From: Pseudomonas pohangensis | GTDB taxonomy: Bacteria; Pseudomonadota; Gammaproteobacteria; Pseudomonadales; Pseudomonadaceae | NCBI RefSeq assembly: GCF_900105995.1 | Contig: NZ_LT629785.1 | Coordinates: 1,488,001-1,552,000 of the forward strand | Direction of reading: 5' to 3' | Length of the DNA: 64,000 nt | Part shown: piece by piece, positions 26,785-35,109 of the stretch | How positions within the stretch are numbered: the first letter of the stretch is position 1 | Layout of the letters: each line of letters starts with the position of its first letter | Position numbers and translations under genes: made by a program | Notes under the pieces: model-generated | What the model saw: only the letters and a program-made list of their open reading frames with translations | The model's database searches: none | Told to the model about the DNA's origin: nothing

Positions 26785-27807
26785 ATGCTGCTCACCAATA
26801 AATTGCTCGCGCGATCACTAAGCCTTGTTTCTCTTATGGTGAAACGGCTACAGGGGCAGGCCTCCACTGCCCAGCTCCTTGCGGGGAGCGACATCAGCGA
26901 GCAGATGCTTTGCGACGCCAGCAGCCTGATCAATGCCGAGCAAGAGTGCCAGGTATTCAGCAATGCCCAGCGACATATTGCCGACCCTCTCTGGGGGCTG
27001 GAGTTAGGCTGCAAGCTCAATCAGCACCTGTCACAGCTGGGTGTGTATGGTTTCACTCTTTTGAGCGCGCCGACCCTGCGTGATGCCCTGAGCTTTTCCG
27101 CTTGGGGAAACCATCTAACCAGCACTATCTACTTTTACACCCTGCACGAAGACGCAGCTTCTGCGCGTCTAACCCTTTCCCCCAAGTATGATCACAGTGA
27201 TTGCTTACAGCTGCGCGTTGATACTGAAATGTCTTCCGTGGTGCAAACAATGCGAGTGTTGTCTGTAAAACCTATCGCGTTCGATAGAGTGCAGCTAATG
27301 CACGGCGGCGTGGAGCACAGGCAAAGATATCAAGATTTTTTTGGCTGCCCAGTGGATTTTAACCAACCCTGCAACAGCTTTACTTTCGACAAGAGAGTGC
27401 TCGATCAGGCGTTATTTCATGGTGATCAGGATACCTTTGACGCCTGCAAGCTGCGCAGCCAGCGCAATATCGAGGAGCTGGAGTGCACGCAGCATCCGAC
27501 CTCCGCGTTTGTTAAAACCCTGGTGCGCCGGAGCAATGACTATGATCTCACTCCGAATGAAGTCGCCTCGCAGCTGAACATTAGCCCGAGAACCTTGAGG
27601 CGAAAGTTGCAGCAGGAAGGCAATAGCTTGCAAGGGCTTATCTCGCACGCCCGTATGAGCGACGCCATTGAGCTTCTGATCAACAGCAAGCGATCCGTTG
27701 AGGACATCGCCTTGTCTTTGTCCTATTCCGATGCGAGCGCCTTTACCCACGCGTTTAAACGCTGGACAGGTGTGTCGCCCTCCCACTATCGCGACAACAC
27801 CCCCTGA
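26785..27807 (+). CDS. AraC/OruR-family transcriptional regulator (third)
   Basis: 340 aa. OruR-type N-terminal region (QRHIADPLWGLELGCKLNQH, LSQLGVYGFTLLSAPTLRDA). C-terminal helix-turn-helices are VASQLNISPRTLRRKLQQEG and VEDIALSLSYSDASAFTHAF, ending KRWTGVSPSHYRD. ATG 26785 has only a weak upstream ribosome site (TTGGGG-like). It is transcribed toward the six-gene beta-oxidation operon that starts 490 bp further on, and is a plausible activator of it. It is not the parent of the AraC fragments in the window. Confidence 0.9.
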   Translation: MLLTNKLLARSLSLVSLMVKRLQGQASTAQLLAGSDISEQMLCDASSLINAEQECQVFSNAQRHIADPLWGLELGCKLNQHLSQLGVYGFTLLSAPTLRDALSFSAWGNHLTSTIYFYTLHEDAASARLTLSPKYDHSDCLQLRVDTEMSSVVQTMRVLSVKPIAFDRVQLMHGGVEHRQRYQDFFGCPVDFNQPCNSFTFDKRVLDQALFHGDQDTFDACKLRSQRNIEELECTQHPTSAFVKTLVRRSNDYDLTPNEVASQLNISPRTLRRKLQQEGNSLQGLISHARMSDAIELLINSKRSVEDIALSLSYSDASAFTHAFKRWTGVSPSHYRDNTP

Positions 27808-27980
27808 AGCGCCTAAGCATTAATTTGTTGTGCGTAGAAGTTCCGCGTGCGGCCTTGATCGGTTCAGCGTTCCTGTGGGCGCGGGCAGGCATACCCAACT
27901 GCTTGCCGGCGTGGCGTGGTGTTGCCCGTCATTCGTAGAACTCATTCCCGGCGACTTGGGCGTGCGATAGCCGCGTGCCG

Positions 27981-28172
27981 AAAAGGCCAAATGTCGGTAT
28001 TCGCAGCACTGGATTAGTCGGAAGCCTGGCTGTTAGATCTTGTGCGCCAAGCTTTGGTTAGGACTGAAACCCCTTTAAACAGGGTGTTTCAGCGGTGTAG
28101 TCGCAAGTTCAGGAGAGGTTTTTCAGCGCTTTTGTTGTGGGCGCGCACCTTGGGTTTTTGGCTTGGCTAATT
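27981..28172 (-). pseudogene. Decayed 5' end of an AraC gene (copy of the 17.5-kb regulator)
   Basis: Best preserved at 27981-28012 (AAAAGGCCAAATGTCGGTAT and on) and at CCCTTTAAA; similarity then fades. Spacing to the adjacent leader repeat matches the intact locus within 2 bp, which argues for one duplicated regulator-promoter unit. The remainder of the gene is missing. Confidence 0.55.
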
Positions 28173-28334
28173 GCGTAAATGTAAGTTAATGCCTGTTTAT
28201 TTGATTGCCTATGCCATGGTTGGATCAACCCTGGCTTGGCAATCTGTGCCTCGTTCTTGTGTCCCGCCGGGACTTTCAATCACATGAGAGGCATACGATG
28301 ACCCATCACGCTTATATATATGACGCGGTGCGCA
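28173..28334 (+). repeat. Duplicated leader plus first 12 codons, copy 2
   Basis: Counterpart of 17703-17863. Here the leader precedes the thiolase whose N-terminus (YDAVRTP) is native to the thiolase family, so this is the likely original arrangement and copy 1 the transplanted one. Confidence 0.88.
28261..28273. promoter_or_regulatory. 13-bp palindrome GTCCCG-C-CGGGAC in leader copy 2
   Basis: Perfect arms, centre base changed relative to 17789-17801. It ends 24 bp before the thiolase ATG. Candidate operator of the beta-oxidation operon. Confidence 0.6.
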
Positions 28335-29506
28335 CTCCCCGCAGCAAAGGCAAGAAAGACGGCAGCCTCTACGAGGTCAAGCCCATCGATCTGGGGGCTG
28401 GTCTGCTCAATGGGCTACAGGCACGGCATGATCTGGATACCTCCTATGTCGATGACGTGGTCATGGGTTGCGTTGGCCCGGTGGGTGAGCAGGGCTCCGA
28501 TGTGGCCAAGATGATTGTGCAAAATGCCGGCTGGCATGAGTCGGTTGCCGGTGTGCAGCTGGACCGCTTCTGCGCCTCGGGCCTTGAGGCCGTCAATATT
28601 GCCGCACAGAAAATCGCTTCGGGTTGGGAAGATCTGGTGGTGGCTGGTGGTATCGAATGCATGTCGCGGGTGCCTATGGGTTCCAACGGCGGCGCCATGG
28701 CCGGCGATGCGGCGTTTCAGCTGAAAACCGGTTTTGTACCGCAGGGTATCGGCGCCGATGTTATTGCCAACCTCGATGGCTACAGCCGTGAAGACGTCGA
28801 TGCATTCGCCTTGGCCTCACAACAGCGTGCAGCTTTTGCCCGCGACAACGGCTACTTCGATCGCTCGGTGCTGCCGGTACTGGACAAGAATGGCCTGACC
28901 ATCCTTGCCAAGGATGACTTCATCAAGCCGGATACCAGCATGGAAGGCCTGGGCAAGCTCAAGGCGTCTTTCGAGGCTATGGGTGGCTACGGCTTTGACG
29001 ACATCATCCTGAGAAAATACAACACCCTGGACAAGGTGACCCACGTTCACACCCCGGGCAACTCCTCCGGGATTGTCGATGGTGCTTCTGCCGTGCTGAT
29101 CGGTAGTGAAAAGGCCGGCAAGGATCTGGGCTTGACCCCGCGCGGTCGTATCGTGTCCACGGCCGTTTTGTCCACTTGCCCGATCATCATGCTGGCCGGG
29201 CCGGCTCCCGCCGCCAAAAAGGCGTTGGAAAAAGCTGGTCTGAAGGCTTCCGATATCGACCTGTGGGAAATCAACGAAGCGTTCGCCTCGGTGGCCCTGC
29301 GCTACATGAAAGAGCTGGGCATCAGCCACGAAATTACCAACGTCAATGGTGGTTCTATCGCCATGGGGCACCCGTTGGGCGCGACCGGCGGCATGCTGGT
29401 CAGCATCATGCTGGATGAGCTGGAACGCCGTGGTTTGAAGCGCGCCATGCTGTCGCTGTGTGTCGGTGGCGGCATGGGCATATCCACCATCATCGAGCGC
29501 ATCTAA
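28298..29506 (+). CDS. Acetyl-CoA C-acyltransferase (thiolase)
   Basis: 402 aa from ATG 28298, with GAGAGG upstream. Degradative thiolase that cleaves 3-ketoacyl-CoA at the end of each beta-oxidation turn. The catalytic set is complete: nucleophile Cys92 in LDRFCASGLEAVN, NEAFAS, His358 in GGSIAMGHPLGATGG, and Cys388 in LSLCVGGGMG. First gene of a six-gene run to 35892 in the same direction. Its leader and first codons are duplicated upstream of the acyl-CoA synthetase at 17827, so the two transcription units are probably co-regulated. Confidence 0.93.
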   Translation: MTHHAYIYDAVRTPRSKGKKDGSLYEVKPIDLGAGLLNGLQARHDLDTSYVDDVVMGCVGPVGEQGSDVAKMIVQNAGWHESVAGVQLDRFCASGLEAVNIAAQKIASGWEDLVVAGGIECMSRVPMGSNGGAMAGDAAFQLKTGFVPQGIGADVIANLDGYSREDVDAFALASQQRAAFARDNGYFDRSVLPVLDKNGLTILAKDDFIKPDTSMEGLGKLKASFEAMGGYGFDDIILRKYNTLDKVTHVHTPGNSSGIVDGASAVLIGSEKAGKDLGLTPRGRIVSTAVLSTCPIIMLAGPAPAAKKALEKAGLKASDIDLWEINEAFASVALRYMKELGISHEITNVNGGSIAMGHPLGATGGMLVSIMLDELERRGLKRAMLSLCVGGGMGISTIIERI

Positions 29507-29673
29507 TGGTCTCTGCGGCTAGTTCACTTGGTTAGTTTCGGCGTTCGAGACCCTGCTGCGTAGCCACCCCTCGTCGCAGAACCTCGGACATCCGAACACG
29601 GGTTAACCAACTAGTCGCACAGTCCATCAAGCGTTACGGCTTCACCCTTACGACCGAATTCAGGAAGTGCATC

Positions 29674-31818
29674 ATGAGTGTATTCAAGTACGAAAAAGAC
29701 GCCGACGGCATTGTTACCATCACCATGGATATGACCGGCCCGGTCAATGCCATGAACGCAGAGTTCCGTGACGCCATGGGCGCAACGGTTGACCGTCTGG
29801 AAGCCGAACAAGGCTTGAGCGGCGTGGTCTTTGCCTCGGCCAAGAAAGTGTTTTTTGCCGGCGGTGACCTCAAAGAGTTGCTGGCTTTCAAGAAGGGCGA
29901 AGAAGCTAACTTCATGGGCATGCTCGATACCATGAAGTCGTTTTTCCGCAAGCTGGAAAAACTGCCGGTGCCTGTGGTTTCAGCCATCAATGGTGCTGCT
30001 TTGGGCGGCGGCTATGAGCTGTGCCTGGCGACCAATTACCGTTTGGCGTGGAACGACAAGTCGGTACAGATCGGCTTGCCGGAAGTCACCCTTGGATTGC
30101 TGCCAGGCGGCGGTGGCGTAGTGCGTTTGGTCAATTTGCTCGGCTTGCAAGCCGCGCTGCCATACCTGCTTGAGGGCAAAAAGGTTACGCCGGAAGCCGC
30201 TCTGAAAGCCGGCATGATTGACGAGGTGGTTGATTCGCTGGAGCAGCTGCTGCCGCGTGCCAAGGCTTATATCCTGGCCAACAAAGGCAACCAAGACGCG
30301 GCGATACAGCCTTGGGACAAGAAGGACTTCCGTATCCCCGGCGGCAACGCCAGCTCACCTAAACTGGCCCAGGTGCTGATGGGTGCGCCCGCCATGCTCG
30401 CGCAAAAAACCCGTGGTTTGCTGCCTGCGCCCGAGCAGATTCTGGATTGCGCGATCGAAGCCGCGCGACTGGACTTTGAAGCCGCACAGCGTATTGAAAC
30501 TCGTGGCCTGACCTACCTGGTTGGTACGCCCGAAGCCAAGAACCTGATCACCACCTTCTTCTTCCAGATGAACAAGGTAAACAGTGGCGCTTCACGGCCT
30601 AAAGATGTTGCTCCGCAGCTGACCAAAAAGGTCGGTGTACTGGGCGCCGGCATGATGGGCCAGGGCATCGCCTACGTGTCGGCCATGGCCGGTATCGAAG
30701 TGATCCTCAAGGATATCAGCGTCGAAGCGGCAGAGAAGGGCAAAGCCTATTCCGAGAAGTTGCTGGACAAGGCGATGGCGCGTGGCCGCATGAGCCCCGA
30801 GAAAAAAGCCCAGGTGCTGGGACTGATCAAGCCCACCGCCGATAACGCAGACCTGCAAGGCTGCGATCTGATTATCGAGGCCGTGTTCGAAAACATAGCG
30901 TTGAAGAACAAGATTACCAGCAGCACCGAGCAGTACCTGTGCGAGGGCGGCATCTGGGGTTCCAACACCTCGACCTTGCCGATCACTCAGCTGGCCGAGG
31001 CTGCCAGCAAGCCGGAAAACTTTATCGGCGTGCACTTCTTCTCGCCGGTGGACAAGATGCCGCTGGTTGAACTCATCTGTGGTGAGAAAACCAGTGACAT
31101 CGCGCTGGCCAAGGCCTTCGACTATGCGCGGCAGATCAAGAAAACCCCGATCGTGGTCAACGACTCGCTGGGCTTCTTCACCTCGCGTACCTTCGGCACC
31201 TATTTTGATGAGGGTGCACGCATGGTGGTTGAGGGCGTTGCGCCGATTAAGGTCGACAACCTGGGCAAGGCCATCGGCATGCCGGTTGGGCCACTGACTG
31301 TGCATGACGAAGTCAGTCAGGAGTTGAGCCGCAAGGCGATGGAAACCTGGGCTGAAATGGGTGTTACCGACAAGTGGGGCGAGCAGGACGCACTGCGCGA
31401 GGTTGTTGATTTCCTCGTCGTGCAGAACGGTCGTGGCGGCCGCCACCACAATGGCGGTTACTTCGATTATCGCGATGGCAACAAGACGCTCTGGGCCGGT
31501 GTGGTAGAGAAGTTCTACAAGGCCGATGTCTGCATGCCCGACCAGGACATCAAGGATCGTCTGCTGTTCCGTCAGGTGATTGAAACCCTCAAGTGCCTGC
31601 AGACCAACGTGTTGCGCACGGTCGCCGACGGCAACATCGGTTCCATCATGGGTATCGGCGCGCCGATCTGGACCGGTGGCTTCCTGCAGTTCGTCAACAC
31701 CTATGGTCTGGAGCGCTTCCAGACCCGTTGTGGCGAGCTGGCCGCGCAGTATGGCGAGCGCTTTGCCTGCCCGGAAATCGTTGCGCAGAAGATCGCTGCG
31801 GGCGAAACCTTCGTCTAA
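29674..31818 (+). CDS. Bifunctional enoyl-CoA hydratase/3-hydroxyacyl-CoA dehydrogenase (FadB/FadJ-like)
   Basis: 714 aa, AGGAAG upstream of ATG 29674. The N-terminal crotonase domain (residues about 1-190) keeps both catalytic glutamates: Glu115 in GGGYELC and Glu137 in GLPEVTLG. The NAD-binding domain starts at KKVGVLGAGMMGQGIAYV (about residue 313). The catalytic His of the dehydrogenase is in FIGVHFFSPVDKMPLVEL. Second gene of the operon; together with the thiolase and the acyl-CoA dehydrogenase it makes a full beta-oxidation cycle within the island, separate from the housekeeping fad genes. Confidence 0.93.
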   Translation: MSVFKYEKDADGIVTITMDMTGPVNAMNAEFRDAMGATVDRLEAEQGLSGVVFASAKKVFFAGGDLKELLAFKKGEEANFMGMLDTMKSFFRKLEKLPVPVVSAINGAALGGGYELCLATNYRLAWNDKSVQIGLPEVTLGLLPGGGGVVRLVNLLGLQAALPYLLEGKKVTPEAALKAGMIDEVVDSLEQLLPRAKAYILANKGNQDAAIQPWDKKDFRIPGGNASSPKLAQVLMGAPAMLAQKTRGLLPAPEQILDCAIEAARLDFEAAQRIETRGLTYLVGTPEAKNLITTFFFQMNKVNSGASRPKDVAPQLTKKVGVLGAGMMGQGIAYVSAMAGIEVILKDISVEAAEKGKAYSEKLLDKAMARGRMSPEKKAQVLGLIKPTADNADLQGCDLIIEAVFENIALKNKITSSTEQYLCEGGIWGSNTSTLPITQLAEAASKPENFIGVHFFSPVDKMPLVELICGEKTSDIALAKAFDYARQIKKTPIVVNDSLGFFTSRTFGTYFDEGARMVVEGVAPIKVDNLGKAIGMPVGPLTVHDEVSQELSRKAMETWAEMGVTDKWGEQDALREVVDFLVVQNGRGGRHHNGGYFDYRDGNKTLWAGVVEKFYKADVCMPDQDIKDRLLFRQVIETLKCLQTNVLRTVADGNIGSIMGIGAPIWTGGFLQFVNTYGLERFQTRCGELAAQYGERFACPEIVAQKIAAGETFV

Positions 31819-31877
31819 GGCTGTCTTTTAGTCCCGCCCTTTGCCGGGCGGGCTCTTTGTTCATGCAGGAGTGAGTC

Positions 31878-33038
31878 GTGAGAAATTTTACTGAAGAGCA
31901 GAATATGTTTCGCGATGCCTATCGCAAGTTTCTGGAGGCGGAAATTGCACCGAACATTGAGATGTGGCGCGAGCAAAACATTGTTGATCGCTCTGCGTTC
32001 AAGAAGGCCGGTGATCTGGGCTTTCTGATGATCTGGCCGGACGAGCAATACGGCGGGATGGGCGACAAGGACTTCCGCTTTGAACAGATCATCATCGAGG
32101 AGACCGTGCGCCAGGGTTGTGCCGAGTGGTTCAACACCCTGCACAGCCGTCTGGTCGGGCCGTACATCCAGCATTTTGGTAATGATGAGCAGAAGCGCCG
32201 CTTCCTGCCGGGCTGTGTCAGTGGCGAAAAAATTCTGGCCATTGCCATGACCGAGCCGGATGCCGGCAGCGACCTCGCGGGCATGCGCACCACGCTGAAA
32301 GAAGAGGGCGATCATTTCGTTCTGCACGGCTCGAAAACCTATATTTCCAACGGCATCAATGCCGACTACATCATTGTGGCGGGCAAGTCCGATCCGGCGA
32401 ACAATCCACATGCCATGACCCTGTGTGTGGTCGAGCGCGGCATGCCAGGTTTCGAACGTGGCCGCAACCTCGACAAGATGGGCATGAAAGCCCAGGACAC
32501 CGCCGAACTGTTTTTCTCGAACGTCAAAATCCCCAAGGAAAACATTCTCGGTGAGCCGGGCAGGGGCTTTATCTACCTGATGCAGGGGCTGGCCGAAGAG
32601 CGGTTGATTGCCGCCGTGGGCTCGGTATCCAGTGCGCGTCGGGCGTTCAACCTGACCCGTGACTTCGTGATGGAGCGCAAGGTATTCGGCAAGCCGTTGG
32701 CGGCCATGCAGAACACCCAGTTCAAGATGGCCGAAATGGATGCCGAGATCGCGGTGCTGGAGGTCTTTGTCGACCATCTGGTCGCGCTGCACAACGTGGG
32801 CCAGCTCAACGTCAATATGGCCGCCAAGGCCAAACTGCAAACCACTGAAGTCGAGTGGAAGATGCTCGACCTGGGTGTGCAGTTGCATGGCGGTGCCGGC
32901 TACATGAAGGAATACCCGATCTGCAACATGTTCACCGATGCGCGGGTCAATCGCATTCTTGCGGGCAGTTCGGAAATTATGAAGCTGATCATCAGTCGCG
33001 ACATTTTCTCCGAGAAATACCGCAGCAACCTGGATTGA
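31878..33038 (+). CDS. Acyl-CoA dehydrogenase, IVD/LCAD-like
   Basis: 386 aa from GTG 31878, with GCAGGAG upstream. FAD enzyme that introduces the alpha-beta double bond. Motifs are IAMTEPDAGSDLAGM and GSKTYISNGINADY, then VMERKVFGKPLAAMQNTQ and a C-terminal LGVQLHGGAGYMKEYP. The usual position-376 Glu is replaced (RILAGSSEIMK). Instead Glu241 in GLAEERLIAA aligns with the catalytic Glu of isovaleryl-CoA and long-chain acyl-CoA dehydrogenases, suggesting a branched or long substrate. Third gene of the operon. Confidence 0.9.
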   Translation: MRNFTEEQNMFRDAYRKFLEAEIAPNIEMWREQNIVDRSAFKKAGDLGFLMIWPDEQYGGMGDKDFRFEQIIIEETVRQGCAEWFNTLHSRLVGPYIQHFGNDEQKRRFLPGCVSGEKILAIAMTEPDAGSDLAGMRTTLKEEGDHFVLHGSKTYISNGINADYIIVAGKSDPANNPHAMTLCVVERGMPGFERGRNLDKMGMKAQDTAELFFSNVKIPKENILGEPGRGFIYLMQGLAEERLIAAVGSVSSARRAFNLTRDFVMERKVFGKPLAAMQNTQFKMAEMDAEIAVLEVFVDHLVALHNVGQLNVNMAAKAKLQTTEVEWKMLDLGVQLHGGAGYMKEYPICNMFTDARVNRILAGSSEIMKLIISRDIFSEKYRSNLD

Positions 33039-33053
33039 GATAAGGATCAAGTA

Positions 33054-33824
33054 ATGGATATCAAAGGTAAAGTTGCCATCGTTACCGGTGGTGCATCAGG
33101 CTTGGGCGAAGCAACGGTACGGCGCTACGTTGCCCTTGGCGCCAAGGTTGCCATCTTCGACATGAACGACGAGCGTGGCAACGCCCTGGCTGCCGAACTG
33201 GGCGATGCGGTTATCTATCAAGACGTCAATGTAACCAGCGAAGACGCCGTGCAGGCGGCTCTGGATGTGGTGCTTGAGCGCTTTGGTGCGGTACACATTT
33301 GCAATAACTTTGCCGGTGTTGGCAGCGCGGTTAAAACCGTGGGCAGGGACGGCGCATTTCCGCTGAATATCTTCAAGACAGTGGTCGATATCAACCTGGT
33401 GGGTACCTTCAATGTGCTGCGCCTGGCGGCATTGCAGATGTCCAGGCAGGAGCCGGTTACCGAGGATGGCAGCCGTGGTGTGATCATCAATACGGCCTCC
33501 ATTGCAGCATATGAGGGGCAGGTTGGTCAGGCCGCCTACAGTGCGTCCAAAGGTGGCGTGGTCGGCATGACCTTGCCCATCGCGCGCGATCTGGCCCAGT
33601 ACGGTATCCGGGTCAACACCATTGTTCCTGGCTTGATTCACACACCGCTGTTTGATGCCCTGCCAGAAGCTGCCTATGAAAGTCTGTCGCGCAGCCCGTT
33701 GTTCCCGCAACGCCTGGGCCGCGCGGAAGAGATCGCGCACTTGTCGCAGTTCATCGTCGAGAACGATTACACCAACGGTGAATGCATCCGTATGGATGCC
33801 GGTATCCGGATGCAGCCCAAGTAA
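33054..33824 (+). CDS. SDR 3-hydroxyacyl-CoA dehydrogenase (HSD10-like)
   Basis: 256 aa, starting 15 bp after the acyl-CoA dehydrogenase. NAD-binding VAIVTGGASGLGEATVRRYV, then NNFAGVGSAVKTVGRDGAFP and catalytic Ser (INTASIAAYEG) and Tyr/Lys (YSASKGGV). The segment AFPLNIFKTVVDINLVGTFN is typical of type-2 3-hydroxyacyl-CoA dehydrogenases (17beta-HSD10). These oxidise 3-hydroxyacyl-CoA including 2-methyl-branched forms that FadB handles poorly. Its placement before the racemase supports a role in branched-chain oxidation, which remains inference. Confidence 0.88.
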   Translation: MDIKGKVAIVTGGASGLGEATVRRYVALGAKVAIFDMNDERGNALAAELGDAVIYQDVNVTSEDAVQAALDVVLERFGAVHICNNFAGVGSAVKTVGRDGAFPLNIFKTVVDINLVGTFNVLRLAALQMSRQEPVTEDGSRGVIINTASIAAYEGQVGQAAYSASKGGVVGMTLPIARDLAQYGIRVNTIVPGLIHTPLFDALPEAAYESLSRSPLFPQRLGRAEEIAHLSQFIVENDYTNGECIRMDAGIRMQPK

Positions 33825-33907
33825 GCCAAGCGTATGCGACCGGGCTACGCGTAGCCCGGATATTGCGCCATCAGCTTTTTCATTTATCAAGCAACGAAGG
33901 TGAACCC

Positions 33908-35044
33908 ATGGGGCCTCTGGCTGGTATCAAAATCATTGAAATGAAGGGTATTGGCCCAGGCCCCTATGCGGGTCAACTGCTGGCCGATCTGGGCGCTGAG
34001 GTGATCGTCGTCGAGCGCGCTTCCAAGCCCAATTCGATTGCGCCGCCATCGGCGCTGGATGTGAACTCGCGCGGCAAGCGCAGCATCGCCCTGGACCTGC
34101 GCAAACCGCAGGGCATCGAGGCCTTGATGCAGCTGGTGGAAAGCGCCGATGTGATCTTTGAAGGCAATCGTCCGGGAGTCGCCGAGCGGTTGGGCTTCGG
34201 CCCTGATGTATGCCTGCAGCGTAACCCCAGAATTATCTATGGACGGATGACCGGCTGGGGGCAAACCGGGCCGCTCGCGCACGCCGCTGGCCATGACTAC
34301 AACTACATCTCCCTGACCGGCGTCGCTGCTGCCATCGGCACCAAGGCAGAGCCATTGCCACCGCTGAATCTGGTGGGCGACTTTGCCGGGGGCAGTCTGT
34401 TCCTCGTGGTCGGCATTCTTGCTGCGTTGCTGGAAGTGCAGAAGTCCGGACAGGGACAAGTGATCGATACCGCCATTACCGATTGTTCCGCGCACCTGAT
34501 GAGTTTGTTCTACACCATGAACAAGCTCGGTGCCTGGTCTACCGCCCGTGAAAGCAACATGCTTGATGGTGGTGTGCCGTGGTACGGCGCTTACGCAACG
34601 GCCGATGGCAAGCATCTGTCGGTAGGGCCCATCGAGCCACAGTTTTTTGCGCAGATGATTGAGAAGGCCGGTCTGCCCGAGCACTTTGTGCAGGACCAGC
34701 ACAACCCGAAAAAATGGCCCGAACTGAAAGCGGCTTTTAGCGCAACGTTCAAGTCAAAAACCCGCGCGCAATGGGTCGAGATTTTCGAGGGTAGTGATGC
34801 CTGTGTTGCGGGCATTCTCGACTTCAAGGAAGCCATTGAGCATCCGCACAACAAAGCCCGTGGCACCTACGTTGAAATCAACGGCCATTACCAGCCCGCG
34901 CCAGCCCCGAAATTCAGCCGTAGCCAGTGTCCAACTCCGGCAGCCCCGTCTGCTGAAGGTGCCGACACGCGAGCGGTCCTGGCTGACTGGGGCTTCGCTG
35001 CCAGCCGTATCGATGCGCTGGACAAAGACGGCATATTGAGCTGA
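33908..35044 (+). CDS. Alpha-methylacyl-CoA racemase (CaiB/BaiF family)
   Basis: 378 aa from ATG 33908, with GAAGG upstream. Class III CoA-transferase fold. It carries the racemase catalytic pair rather than the transferase aspartate: His129 in AAGHDYNYISLTGVAAAIG and Asp158 in PLNLVGDFAGGS, matching His126/Asp156 of the mycobacterial enzyme. The family epimerises (2R)- to (2S)-methylacyl-CoA so that acyl-CoA dehydrogenase can act on isoprenoid or steroid side-chain acids. This is the best clue to the island's substrate. Fifth gene of the operon. Confidence 0.9.
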   Translation: MGPLAGIKIIEMKGIGPGPYAGQLLADLGAEVIVVERASKPNSIAPPSALDVNSRGKRSIALDLRKPQGIEALMQLVESADVIFEGNRPGVAERLGFGPDVCLQRNPRIIYGRMTGWGQTGPLAHAAGHDYNYISLTGVAAAIGTKAEPLPPLNLVGDFAGGSLFLVVGILAALLEVQKSGQGQVIDTAITDCSAHLMSLFYTMNKLGAWSTARESNMLDGGVPWYGAYATADGKHLSVGPIEPQFFAQMIEKAGLPEHFVQDQHNPKKWPELKAAFSATFKSKTRAQWVEIFEGSDACVAGILDFKEAIEHPHNKARGTYVEINGHYQPAPAPKFSRSQCPTPAAPSAEGADTRAVLADWGFAASRIDALDKDGILS

Positions 35045-35109
35045 GTGCAGCATCCACCGATGCGCTGTTTAGCGCGCATCGACAGCCTGAATTTTACGAG
35101 AGACAGAAC

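Larger units (their letters stand above)
27808..28297. other. Intergenic region with regulator relic and leader copy 2
   Basis: 490 bp without a gene. From about 27981 to 28172 it faintly aligns with the 5' end and upstream region of the second AraC gene (landmark ATGTCGGTATTCG at 27991 versus ATGTCGATATTCG at 17519). The distance from that landmark to the leader repeat is 182 bp here and 184 bp there. From 28173 on it is leader copy 2. Confidence 0.65.

Noticed and set aside
30592..31449. Minus-strand open frame opposite the FadB-like gene
   Set aside because: Antisense shadow of conserved dehydrogenase codons; no start context.
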